DNA of 64,000 bases from an uncultured Clostridia bacterium (lineage in GTDB: Bacteria; Bacillota; Clostridia; Christensenellales; Aristaeellaceae): assembly GCA_934675735.1 (NCBI GenBank), contig CAKURR010000004.1, forward strand, positions 1 through 64,000, in the 5' to 3' direction. How positions within the stretch are numbered: the stretch's first letter is position 1; every line of letters begins with the position of its first letter. The position numbers and the translations under genes were made by a program. Positions 49,816 through 57,713 of this stretch are shown piece after piece. The notes under the pieces were generated by a model that saw nothing but the letters and a program-made list of their open reading frames with translations, was not told the DNA's origin and did not search any database.

Positions 49816-51252
49816 ATGATGACGAAACGGGCTTTCGCGATCGGCGCGGCTTTGCTGCTCTGTCTGCTCTGCGCATGGGGATGCGCGTGGGCGGAGGGGG
49901 AGAATTGCCGGCTCACCCTGACGCTTGCCTACGGAGAGCAGACGGTGGAGGGCGCGGAGTTTTCGCTCTACCGCGTCGGCGAGATGCAGGTCAGCGGCGG
50001 CACGGCGGGCTTTGTGCCGCTGGCGGCCTATGCGGGCGTGTGCACGACGTTTGACGGCATGACGGCTTCGCAAAACCAAACGTATGCCAAGCGGCTGGCC
50101 GAGCTGGTGAACCTGAACGCGCCGGATGCGCGCGCCCGAACGGGCCGCGACGGAAGCGCGAGCTACACGGGCCTGACGGCAGGCATGTATCTGGCCGTGC
50201 AGACGGGCGCAAGCGGGCAGGCGGAAGCGTTTGAAACCTGCACGCCGTTCCTCGTCTCGCTGCCGACAGCCGATCCGGAAACGGGCGCGTGGTCCAATGT
50301 GCTCGCTATCCGCGCGAAGGCCGAGCCTACGCCCAGCCCCACGCCGACTGCAACGCCTACGGCTACCCCGACGGCCACACCGACTGCAACGCCCACGGCA
50401 ACGCCGACCGCGACGCCCACGGCAACGCCGACCGTGACGCCCACGGCTACGCCTACGGCCACCCCGACGGTGACGCCGACGCCGACCGACGATGTTACGC
50501 CGTCGCCCACGCCGACCGAGGCGGCAACGCCCACGCCTGCACCGACGGCCACGCCGACCCCGATCGTCACGCCGAAGGCCACGGCCAGCCCGACCCCGAC
50601 GGCCACGCCGACCGAAACGCCCGAGCCGACGGAAGCGCCCACGCCTACGCCGTCGCCCAAGCCGACCCCCGTGCCCACGCCCATCCCCGAGGTGGAAATC
50701 GACGTGAAGGTGCACAAGGTCTGGGCGGACGAGGCCAACGCCTCCGGCTACCGCCCGCAGGCGATTACGCTGTCGCTCTACCGCAAATATGCGGATGAGG
50801 AAGCTTTCCCCGATGCGCCGATGGTTTCCGTCGCGATTTCGGGCGAGGGCGACGAGTGGCACTTCACCTTCCGCAACATGCCGCATTTCGACGCGGACGG
50901 CAGGGAGTATGTCTACGACGTGCGCGAAGAGCCTGTGACGGGCTACGCCGCTTCGTATCAGGACGGCACGATTATCAACACGCGCGAAACGCCCGTGCCC
51001 GGCGCGTCGCCGTCGCCCACGCCGCGCACCACGCCCATCCCCAACGTCACCCCGAGGCCGGATAACCCGACCGCGCTGATGTATGTGGATGGCGAGTGGA
51101 TTTATCTGGATGACTACGGCGTGCCGCTCGGCATTCTGCCGCAGACGGGCGACGAAAGCGACCTGCTGCTCTACGCGAGTGTCGGTCTGCTGATGCTCTT
51201 CTGCGCGGGCGCGATGGGCTTCGTGCTCTATCGCCGCCGCAAAAACGCCTAA
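49816..51252 (+). CDS. minor pilin with Cna-B domain and long Pro/Thr stalk, LPQTG
   Basis: The 478-residue protein has a signal peptide (MMTKRAFAIGAALLLCLLCAWGCAWA) and a first Cna-B-like domain (about 30-165; GAEFSLYRVGEM). A stalk of TPTATP repeats follows (about 171-292). A second domain has the Cna-B start VDVKVHKVWADEANASGYRPQAITLSLYR-like and the end YVYDVREEPVTGYAASYQDGTIINT. The sorting signal LPQTGDESD, a membrane helix and YRRRKNA close it. The layout fits a basal pilin. ATG 49816 is favoured by AAGGG nine bases upstream. Confidence 0.88.
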   Translation: MMTKRAFAIGAALLLCLLCAWGCAWAEGENCRLTLTLAYGEQTVEGAEFSLYRVGEMQVSGGTAGFVPLAAYAGVCTTFDGMTASQNQTYAKRLAELVNLNAPDARARTGRDGSASYTGLTAGMYLAVQTGASGQAEAFETCTPFLVSLPTADPETGAWSNVLAIRAKAEPTPSPTPTATPTATPTATPTATPTATPTATPTATPTVTPTATPTATPTVTPTPTDDVTPSPTPTEAATPTPAPTATPTPIVTPKATASPTPTATPTETPEPTEAPTPTPSPKPTPVPTPIPEVEIDVKVHKVWADEANASGYRPQAITLSLYRKYADEEAFPDAPMVSVAISGEGDEWHFTFRNMPHFDADGREYVYDVREEPVTGYAASYQDGTIINTRETPVPGASPSPTPRTTPIPNVTPRPDNPTALMYVDGEWIYLDDYGVPLGILPQTGDESDLLLYASVGLLMLFCAGAMGFVLYRRRKNA

Positions 51253-51311
51253 ACGGAGAACAGGGGCAATCTCGTAAAGGGATTGCCCTTTTCCGATTGA
51301 AAGGAAACAGC

Positions 51312-53510
51312 ATGAAGGAAAAACGACCGTTTACCGCCGTTGAAAAGCTGATGATTCTGGCGATGGCGCTGTGTCTGGCGGCGGCCTGCGTGATGGGGGC
51401 GCTCTTTTTCCGCGTGACGAGAGAAAACAGCGAGGCCGAGAAGGAGCAACAGCTGCTCGAACAGGCCGCGCTGGTGACCGCCGCGCCGAGCGCATCCCCC
51501 GAACGGACGGCGCAAACCCCGCAGACAGCCGCCCCGCAGACTTCGCCGACGGCGCAGACGGCTGAACCGACGCAGATCGACGCGGTCCAACAGCCCGTGC
51601 GGGAAACCGCCGAAGCGCCCCAAAGGCCGGACGAATCGCCCGCGGGGGAGAGGGGCGAAGAAGCCGAGCCTGCCGACGCGGAAGAAGAAAGCGCGGAAGA
51701 GAACGTTGAAGAAGAAAACGTCGAGGAAGAGGACCCGACGCTGCTTGCGATTCTTTATGCCGAACAGCAGGCCAAGCTGAACGCGACAGATATGCCGAGT
51801 CCGACAGATACGCCGAGCCCGACGGATACGCCGAGCACGAGCGATACGCCGAGCCCGACGGATACGCCGAGCCCGACGGATATGCCGAGCCCGAGCGATA
51901 CGCCGAGTCCGACGGATACGCCGAGTCCGACGGATACGCCGAGTCCGACAGGTACGCCGAGTCCGAACGATACCCCAAGCCCGACGGGCACGCCCGAGCC
52001 GACGGCGGTTCGACGGGCGACGCTGCGTCCGCCCGAAACGCCTACGCCCGAACCGACGAATACGCCCACGCCGAAACCGACGCCCGTGCCGACGGTCACG
52101 CCGACGGCCGAGCCGCCCAAGGTCGGCACGGCGGTGGAACAGAGCGTGCGTTACAGCGTTGATTTTGACAGCCTGCGCGCCATCAACGAGGATGTTGTCG
52201 GCTGGATTTTGCAGGAGGGAACGGAAATCAACTTCCCGATTGTGCAGGGCGAGGACAACGAATACTACCTGACCCACCTGTACACGGGCGCGAGCAACCG
52301 AACCGGCTCGATTTTCGCCGACGCGGGCAACTCGCCGTATTTCACGGATATGTGCACCTATCTCTACGGCCATAACCGCAAAAACGGCAGCATGTTCGCC
52401 TCCCTGTCGAATTATCTGGATGATGATTACTACGCGGCGCACCCGACGCTGACGGTCATCACGCCGTATGAGGATTACGTCGCGGAGGTGTTCGCCTGCG
52501 TGCGCGAATCTGCCGACCAGGAGCAGACGTGGCGCATCAAGCAGTTCGCCAGACGCGCCGAATACGACGAGTTTGTGCAGAGCATTTTGGCGCGGTCGCA
52601 GCTCGACACGGGCATTGTGCCCAAGTGGGGCGACCAGCTGCTGGCGCTGTGCACCTGCACCAACGAGGTGCACGAGGAGCGTTATATCGTCTTTGCGCGC
52701 ATGCGCCCGATTGTCTACGCCAGCGACGAGAGCGTTTCGCTGATGAAGCGCGAGATGGATGCCATCGAGGGCACGAGCCACATCGTCAACGTGCCCGGGC
52801 GCGGCGAAATGCAGTATTACGCGCAGAATGACCCCGTTTGGGCGCGCATGCGCTATGAGGCGCGCGGCTCGAATCAGGCGCGCATCTTCGGGCAGGGCGG
52901 CTGCGGGCCGACGAGCATGGCGATGGCGATTGCCAACCTCGTGCCCGAGGCGAGTCTGGGCGGCATTTCCGCCTACGCCAAGCTGGACAGCGGCTTCACC
53001 TTCTGCACCTGCTCGGTCAACCGATATTTCTGCAACCGCACCCACGCGCAGTATAAGGCGGAAAGCCCGTCGGAGTTCAAGCGCTATCTGCCTGTGGTGA
53101 TGGCCAATTTCGCAACGGGCAACAACATCTGGGGCGAAACATCCCGCACGGACGGGGGCGGCACGAGCACCGCGTTCATGAAGCGCGTCACCGAGGCCTA
53201 CGGCCTGTATTTCACCCTGACCAAGGACAGCGAACAGGCCATCGCCGCGCTGGAGGAGGGCGCGATGGTCATCGCCTCGACGGGCGGCTCGTCCAGCCCG
53301 TTCACGGGCGGCGGCCATTACCTCACCCTCGCCAACGCCTATGAAGGCAAGCTGTATATCCTCGACCCGTATCTGAAGGCGGATTACAGCAAGACCGATA
53401 AGCGCCATCTGCTCACCCAGATTGAGCCGGGCCTGCTGGAAGTCGACCTTGAGGATATCGACGATTTGCTGCTGTATACGTTCTATATCATCGATACGAA
53501 GGCGCATTAA
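51312..53510 (+). CDS. fusion of class B sortase and C39-like cysteine peptidase
   Basis: The 732-residue protein has one N-terminal membrane anchor (about 10-33) and an acidic then PSPTDTP-repeat stalk (about 55-272). A class B-type sortase domain (about 281-465) has His354 in YGHNRKNGSMF, Cys449 in LALCTCTNE and Arg457 in ERYIVFARMR. A papain-like C39_2 domain (about 495-728) has Cys531 in GQGGCGPTSMAMAIA, His669 in GGGHYLTLANAY and Asp685 in YILDPY. Both active sites look intact. I do not recall this pairing in one chain. It may anchor the pilus and trim or hydrolyse wall or pilin substrates. It is the last gene of the operon. Confidence 0.9.
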   Translation: MKEKRPFTAVEKLMILAMALCLAAACVMGALFFRVTRENSEAEKEQQLLEQAALVTAAPSASPERTAQTPQTAAPQTSPTAQTAEPTQIDAVQQPVRETAEAPQRPDESPAGERGEEAEPADAEEESAEENVEEENVEEEDPTLLAILYAEQQAKLNATDMPSPTDTPSPTDTPSTSDTPSPTDTPSPTDMPSPSDTPSPTDTPSPTDTPSPTGTPSPNDTPSPTGTPEPTAVRRATLRPPETPTPEPTNTPTPKPTPVPTVTPTAEPPKVGTAVEQSVRYSVDFDSLRAINEDVVGWILQEGTEINFPIVQGEDNEYYLTHLYTGASNRTGSIFADAGNSPYFTDMCTYLYGHNRKNGSMFASLSNYLDDDYYAAHPTLTVITPYEDYVAEVFACVRESADQEQTWRIKQFARRAEYDEFVQSILARSQLDTGIVPKWGDQLLALCTCTNEVHEERYIVFARMRPIVYASDESVSLMKREMDAIEGTSHIVNVPGRGEMQYYAQNDPVWARMRYEARGSNQARIFGQGGCGPTSMAMAIANLVPEASLGGISAYAKLDSGFTFCTCSVNRYFCNRTHAQYKAESPSEFKRYLPVVMANFATGNNIWGETSRTDGGGTSTAFMKRVTEAYGLYFTLTKDSEQAIAALEEGAMVIASTGGSSSPFTGGGHYLTLANAYEGKLYILDPYLKADYSKTDKRHLLTQIEPGLLEVDLEDIDDLLLYTFYIIDTKAH
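51793..51980 (+). repeat. 18-bp tandem repeats in the sortase-peptidase stalk
   Basis: About ten copies of a unit encoding PSPTDT, with variants PSTSDT, PSPSDT, PSPTGT and PSPNDT. A length-variable spacer is expected between isolates. Confidence 0.85.
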
Positions 53511-53522
53511 GCGCGGGTAAAC

Positions 53523-53568
53523 AAAAAGCAGAGATTTTCGAAACGAACACGGAATCTCTGCTTTTTTG
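53523..53568 (+). terminator. strong terminator of the pilus operon
   Basis: AAAAAGCAGAGATT and its exact complement form a 14-bp stem with a 16-base loop, followed by a T-run. Confidence 0.9.
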
Positions 53569-53592
53569 TTTTAAGAAAATCGGCGGAAAGAA

Positions 53593-53702
53593 GCGGACGC
53601 GCAATGCGCGCCCCTACAAGGAGGATTGCTTTTCGCGCAGCGAAAAAGTGGGAAGGCCGGAAACATCAGGTTTCCGGTGGGGTTTGGGGCAAAGCCCCAA
53701 CC
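53593..53702 (+). repeat. three-hairpin intergenic element, copy 6
   Basis: CGCGC-AAT-GCGCG at 53598-53610 precedes H1 TTTTCGC-GCA-GCGAAAA (53630-53646). H2 is CCGGAAAC-ATCAG-GTTTCCGG (53657-53677) and H3 is TTGGGGC-AAA-GCCCCAA (53684-53700). The last 37 bases are also the 3' end of the MATE reading frame. Confidence 0.85.
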
Positions 53703-55024
53703 GTTCCTTTCCCCAAAGCGCCGCGAAGCCGCAGAAGCCCGACCGCGTCCGCAATGAACCAGCCAATCGGAATCGCCAGCCAGATGGCCGTCACACCGAA
53801 ACGCGGTGCAAACGCGTAGGCCAGCACGACGCGCAGACCCAGCGAAATCACCGTCAGAACGACCGACATGCCCGCCTGCTCCAAACCGCGGTAGATGGCG
53901 TAAAGCAGGAACAGCATGCCGATGCCGACGTAAAACACGCCCTCCGCGCGCAGATAGTGCACGCCGATATCCAGAATTTCGGTCTCGCTCGGGTCGATAA
54001 ACAGCGTGAGCAAAGGCCGCGCAAAGACGAAAACCAGCGCGGAAACAAAGGCGCAGAAGGAAAGCGAAAGCAGCGTTGCCTCGCGAATGCCCCGCTTCAC
54101 GCGGTCGGGCTTGCCCGCACCCGTGTTCTGCGCGACGAAGGTCGCAAAACCGTTCGCGAAATCCTGTGCGGGGGAATGGGCGAACGAATCGATTTTCACG
54201 CCCGCCGCAAACGCCGCCATCGTCGCAATGCCGAAGCTGTTGACCAGACTCTGCACGAGCAGAATGCCGAAATTCATAATCGACTGCTGCACGCTCGTCA
54301 GCACGCTGACGCTGGCGATGCGGGAGAGCAGCGGACGGTCGAGATGGAAATCTGCGCGGCTGGGGCGAAGGGCAGGCAGGCGAAGCGCGAAATAGAGCAC
54401 GATGCCCGCGGCGGAAAGCCCCTGCGCGATGACCGTCGCCAGCGCCGCGCCGGAGACGCCCCAGTGAAAAACGATCACAAACAGCAGATCGAGCGCGATG
54501 TTCACCACCGTGGAGAGCAGCAGAAACAGCAGCGGCGCAAGCGAATTGCCGACGCTGCGCAGCACCGCCGCGAAGAAATTATACAGGAAGGTGAAGAAAA
54601 TACCCGCGAAGATCACCAGCAGGTAGCCGGTGATATCCGGCACGGCCTCCTGCGGTACGCGCAGAAGCGAGATAAACGCGTTCAGCAGCGCATAGCTGAG
54701 CGCCGTCAGCAAAAGCGACAGCGCCGCGATGAGACAGAAAGCGTTGGTCATGGCGGTTTTGAGCTTCTCCGTGCTGCCCTCGCCATAGAGCTGGCTGAAC
54801 ACCACGCCGCTGCCCATGCACAGGCCGAGCACAAGGCTGGTGAGCAGAATCATCAGCGAAAACGCGCTGCCGACGGCCGCGAGGGCGACGTTGCCCAGAA
54901 AACGGCCGACGATCAGCGTATCCGCGACGTTATAGAGCTGCTGAAGCAGGTTGCCCGCAATCAGCGGCAGACTGAAACGGATCAGCCCCGCGCGAATCGA
55001 GCCTTGCGTTAAATCTTGCTGCAA
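53666..55024 (-). CDS. MATE family efflux transporter with repeat-encoded C-terminus
   Basis: The 452-residue transporter has 12 membrane segments. It opens with LTQGSIRAGLIRFSLPLIAGNLLQQLYNVADTLIVGRFLG, the standard start of the NorM/DinF-like MATE family, and exports drugs or metabolites by cation antiport. Translation most likely starts at TTG 55024, eight bases after AGGAGG. The final residues GTVGALPQTPPET are encoded by intergenic repeat copy 6, which also supplies the stop. The natural end was probably near LRLRGALGK, so the tail is a secondary extension and unlikely to be functional. Confidence 0.9.
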   Translation of the reverse strand: MQQDLTQGSIRAGLIRFSLPLIAGNLLQQLYNVADTLIVGRFLGNVALAAVGSAFSLMILLTSLVLGLCMGSGVVFSQLYGEGSTEKLKTAMTNAFCLIAALSLLLTALSYALLNAFISLLRVPQEAVPDITGYLLVIFAGIFFTFLYNFFAAVLRSVGNSLAPLLFLLLSTVVNIALDLLFVIVFHWGVSGAALATVIAQGLSAAGIVLYFALRLPALRPSRADFHLDRPLLSRIASVSVLTSVQQSIMNFGILLVQSLVNSFGIATMAAFAAGVKIDSFAHSPAQDFANGFATFVAQNTGAGKPDRVKRGIREATLLSLSFCAFVSALVFVFARPLLTLFIDPSETEILDIGVHYLRAEGVFYVGIGMLFLLYAIYRGLEQAGMSVVLTVISLGLRVVLAYAFAPRFGVTAIWLAIPIGWFIADAVGLLRLRGALGKGTVGALPQTPPET

Positions 55025-55093
55025 AGGAAAGACCTCCTATTTTTTGTCTGAGACCCTATTATACCGCAAAAAGAAAAAAAGGGAAGAGAATAT

Positions 55094-55122
55094 TTGACGA
55101 AAACGGCGGCTTGCTGTACAAT
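55094..55122 (+). promoter_or_regulatory. promoter for the HAD phosphatase gene
   Basis: TTGACG, 17 bases, TACAAT. A minus-strand TATAAT (55058-55063, read in reverse) probably serves the divergent MATE gene, though its -35 is weak. Confidence 0.7.
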
Positions 55123-55152
55123 AGTCGCGAAAACGGGAAAGGAATGAAGCAC

Positions 55153-55806
55153 ATGAACATCAAGGCGGCGATTTGGGATTTGGACGGCACGCTGCTCAAC
55201 ACGCTGGATGATTTGGCGGCGAGCACGAACGCGGCGCTGGCGGCGAACGGCCTGCCGACGCACACGGTGGACGAGGTGCGCCTGTTTGTCGGCAACGGCA
55301 TCGGCAAGCTGATTGAGCGCGCTGTGCCGAACGGGCGGGAGAATCCGAAATTTCAGGCGGTCTACGATGCGTTTGTCGCGCATTACGGCGCGCACAGCCG
55401 TGACCGCACGAAGCCCTACGACGGCATTCTGCCGATGCTGGACGCGCTGGCGGCAAGGGGCGTGAAGCTGGCGATTGTTTCCAACAAGATTGATTTTGCG
55501 GTGAAAGAATTGAGCCGCGACTATTTCGGCACGCGGATGCAGGCGGCGATTGGCGACGACCCGAGCCGCAGACGCAAGCCCGCGCCGGACAGCGTGCTGG
55601 AGGCGATGCGCCTGATGGGCGTGACGAGGGAAGAGACGGTTTACATCGGCGATTCGGATGTGGATGTGGAAACGGCGCGCAACGCGGGCGTGGTCTGCTG
55701 CGCGGTGAGCTGGGGCTTCCGCTCGGCGCAGAGCCTGAAGGACGCGGGCGCGGAGCGCATTGCGGCGAACCCGCAAGAGCTGCTGGCCATGCTGGAGGCG
55801 CTGTGA
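55153..55806 (+). CDS. HAD hydrolase, phosphoglycolate-phosphatase-like
   Basis: The 217-residue protein has HAD motif I IWDLDGTLLNTLDDL, a helical cap, motif II IVSNK, motif III Lys in the RRRKPAPDSVLEAM region and motif IV YIGDSDVDVETARNAG. This is the Gph/PgmB-like subgroup; the true substrate may be phosphoglycolate or another small phosphate ester. ATG 55153, nine bases after AAAGGA, is preferred over in-frame ATG 55144, which abuts the SD. The stop overlaps the GTG of the next gene. Confidence 0.88.
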   Translation: MNIKAAIWDLDGTLLNTLDDLAASTNAALAANGLPTHTVDEVRLFVGNGIGKLIERAVPNGRENPKFQAVYDAFVAHYGAHSRDRTKPYDGILPMLDALAARGVKLAIVSNKIDFAVKELSRDYFGTRMQAAIGDDPSRRRKPAPDSVLEAMRLMGVTREETVYIGDSDVDVETARNAGVVCCAVSWGFRSAQSLKDAGAERIAANPQELLAMLEAL

Positions 55807-56333
55807 AGCCGCCGTATGACGCCGCGCTGGTGCTCGGCGTGGAATTGGGACCGAACGATGTGCCGACGGACGAGCTGGCGCGGCGGGTGACGACGGCGGC
55901 AGGGGCATACCGGAGGGGCGCGTGCGCAAAGCTGGTGCTCTGCGGCGGGCGGCTGCCCGAGCATCGGCTGGCGGAAGCGGACGTGATGGCGCGGATGCTT
56001 CTTGCGCTCGGCATGCCGAAGGAAGCGCTGGTGCTCGAAAACCGATCTCAGGACACGATGGAAAACTGCCGAAATGCCGCGAAGCTGCTCGGCGGGCAAA
56101 AGCATGTGCTGGTGGTGACGAGCGACTACCATCTGCGCCGCGCGGTGCTGACGGCCCGCCGCGCGGGCTTTAAGGCGGACGGGCTGGCGGCCGAGCTGCC
56201 GGAGAAAAAAGTCAAACGCAATCTGGCGGAGATCTGCTACACCTTCGACCTGCTGATGGGCTGGCAGGACGAGGGCAGGGGGCGGCCCGCGTGGACGTAT
56301 CCGTTATTTGCATGGCTGTTTGGCGAAAAATAA
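55803..56333 (+). CDS. YdcF-family protein (DUF218)
   Basis: The 176-residue protein shows AALVLGVELGPND at the start, KLVLCGGRLPEHRLAEADVMARMLLALGMPKEALVLENRSQDTMENCRNAAKLL in the core, and VTSDYHLRRAVLTARRAGF. These are the three hallmark blocks of the DUF218/YdcF fold, associated with SanA and YdcF envelope roles. There is no N-terminal membrane segment here, so it may be cytoplasmic. Translation starts at a GTG overlapping the preceding stop (GTGA), which implies coupling with the HAD phosphatase gene. Confidence 0.85.
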   Translation: MKPPYDAALVLGVELGPNDVPTDELARRVTTAAGAYRRGACAKLVLCGGRLPEHRLAEADVMARMLLALGMPKEALVLENRSQDTMENCRNAAKLLGGQKHVLVVTSDYHLRRAVLTARRAGFKADGLAAELPEKKVKRNLAEICYTFDLLMGWQDEGRGRPAWTYPLFAWLFGEK

Positions 56334-56336
56334 ACG

Positions 56337-56365
56337 TTGACAGCCGCGGGGGACGCGGCTATAAT
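56337..56365 (+). promoter_or_regulatory. perfect consensus promoter of ribU with a palindrome in the spacer
   Basis: TTGACA, 17 bases, TATAAT: both hexamers are exact consensus. The spacer contains AGCCGCG and CGCGGCT separated by five bases, overlapping the inner edges of both hexamers. Confidence 0.92.
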
Positions 56366-56392
56366 AAAGGCAACTGAACAGCGAGACCTTTG

Positions 56393-56511
56393 AGAGATCT
56401 TCAGGGCAGGGTGCGAGTCCCTACCGGCGGTACAGCCCGCGAGCCGTTTTGGCCGATTCGGTGAAATTCCGAAGCCGACAGTATAGTCTGGATGGAAGAA
56501 GCGACATCTCT
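56393..56511 (+). ncRNA. FMN riboswitch (RFN element)
   Basis: The conserved core is present in order: TCTTCAGGGCAGGGTG, CCCTACCGGCGGT, AGCCCGCGAGC, GATTCGGTGAAATTCCGAAGCCGACAGT and AGTCTGGATGGAAGAAG (split here for length), with a closing P1 (AGAT...ATCT). FMN binding turns off the downstream riboflavin transporter gene, here by the terminator that follows. Confidence 0.97.
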
Positions 56512-56529
56512 TTTGACGTTGAAAGAATC

Positions 56530-56563
56530 AGCCCCTGATCGCTCTGCTTTCAGGGGCTTGTTT
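56530..56563 (+). terminator. riboswitch expression-platform terminator
   Basis: AGCCCCTGA pairs with TCAGGGGCT around an 11-base loop, followed by TGTTTGT. It lies between the FMN aptamer and the ribU start. Confidence 0.85.
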
Positions 56564-56592
56564 GTCAGAATATGAAAAAAGAGGTTTTGCGT

Positions 56593-57195
56593 ATGTCTCA
56601 AAGAAAATCGGGCGGAAGCACCGTGTTTGTCATGACCCGCTGCGGCATTCTGGCGGCGATGGCCGTCATCCTGTATTACATCGAGATTCCGGTCGTCGCG
56701 TTTTACAAGCTGGATTTATCCACGCTGCCGGCGATTCTGGCGGGCTTTGCGATGGGACCGCTGCCGGGCTTTGCGGTGGTGCTCATCAAGAATCTGGTGC
56801 ACATGCTCGGCACAAGCACGGCCTGCGTCGGCGAGCTGGCGGATATCATCATGTCCGGCTGCTTTGTGATTCCGGCGAGCCTGATCTACCGCCGCCATAA
56901 GGACAGAAAGAGCGCGGTGCTCTCGATGGCAATCGGCACGGCGCTGATGACCGTGGCGGGTGTGCTGGTCAACTATTTCGTGCTGATTCCGGCGTATCAG
57001 ACGCTGATGAACCTGCCGCTGGAGGTTATCGTCGGCATGGGCACGAAGGTGTGGAGCTATATCGACAACACGGTGAAGCTGGTGGTGTTTATCACCGCGC
57101 CGTTTAACATCCTCAAGGGCGCCGTGCTCAGCGTGGTGACGTATCTGCTGTATAAGCGCGTGTCGCCGCTGCTGCATCAGAAGAGCGCCAGATAA
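56593..57195 (+). CDS. ribU: riboflavin ECF transporter substrate-binding component
   Basis: The 200-residue S-component has six membrane segments. RCGILAAMAVILYYIEIPV is the usual first helix, followed by KLDLSTLPAILAGFAMGPLPGFAVVLIKNLVH, a conserved RibU block. It captures riboflavin for import by a shared EcfA1A2T module, absent from the window. Control by an FMN riboswitch directly upstream supports the assignment strongly. ATG 56593, nine bases after AGAGG, was chosen over ATG 56572, which has no SD. Confidence 0.95.
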   Translation: MSQRKSGGSTVFVMTRCGILAAMAVILYYIEIPVVAFYKLDLSTLPAILAGFAMGPLPGFAVVLIKNLVHMLGTSTACVGELADIIMSGCFVIPASLIYRRHKDRKSAVLSMAIGTALMTVAGVLVNYFVLIPAYQTLMNLPLEVIVGMGTKVWSYIDNTVKLVVFITAPFNILKGAVLSVVTYLLYKRVSPLLHQKSAR

Positions 57196-57206
57196 GCGAA
57201 GTATAG

Positions 57207-57713
57207 GTGAGTCATTTGCTGGAAATCCTTTGTAAAACCGAAAAAGACATGCAGCGCCTCGGCCAAAGCCTTGGCGCTTGCATGCGTGCGGGCGACGTGG
57301 TGCTGCTGATGGGCGAGATGGGCGCGGGCAAAAGCGTGCTGACCCGCGCGGCGGCGCGCGCGATGGGCGTGGACGGGCCTGTGCCCAGCCCGACGTTCAC
57401 CATCCTCAACATCCACGAGGGGCGGGCGGTCAAGCTGTATCATTTCGATTTATACCGTCTGGCCGACGCGGATGAGCTGTACGGCATGGGGCTGGACGAA
57501 TACATCCCCGCGGAGGACGGCGCGAGCTTCATCGAATGGCCGCAGATGGCATGGGAAGCCATGCCCGAGGACGCGCTGCATGTGGAAATCGCTTATGCCG
57601 AAGACGGCGCGGCGCGCGTGGCGCGGCTGACGGCGGGCGGCGCGTTTAACGACGCGAGAATCGAAGAAATCAGGCAGAGGTTGGAGGCAGACGATGAACA
57701 TTCTGATGGTTGA
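57207..57713 (+). CDS. tsaE: tRNA threonylcarbamoyladenosine biosynthesis ATPase TsaE
   Basis: TsaE is the ATPase that cycles the TsaBD complex in making the t6A modification of ANN-decoding tRNAs. The 168-residue protein has Walker A GEMGAGKSVLTR, SPTFTILNIHE, HFDLYRLADADEL and FIEWPQ, all family hallmarks. It begins with GTG 57207, only 11 bases after ribU and with a weak SD, so it may be partly coupled to ribU. It overlaps tsaB by 20 bases. Confidence 0.95.
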   Translation: MSHLLEILCKTEKDMQRLGQSLGACMRAGDVVLLMGEMGAGKSVLTRAAARAMGVDGPVPSPTFTILNIHEGRAVKLYHFDLYRLADADELYGMGLDEYIPAEDGASFIEWPQMAWEAMPEDALHVEIAYAEDGAARVARLTAGGAFNDARIEEIRQRLEADDEHSDG

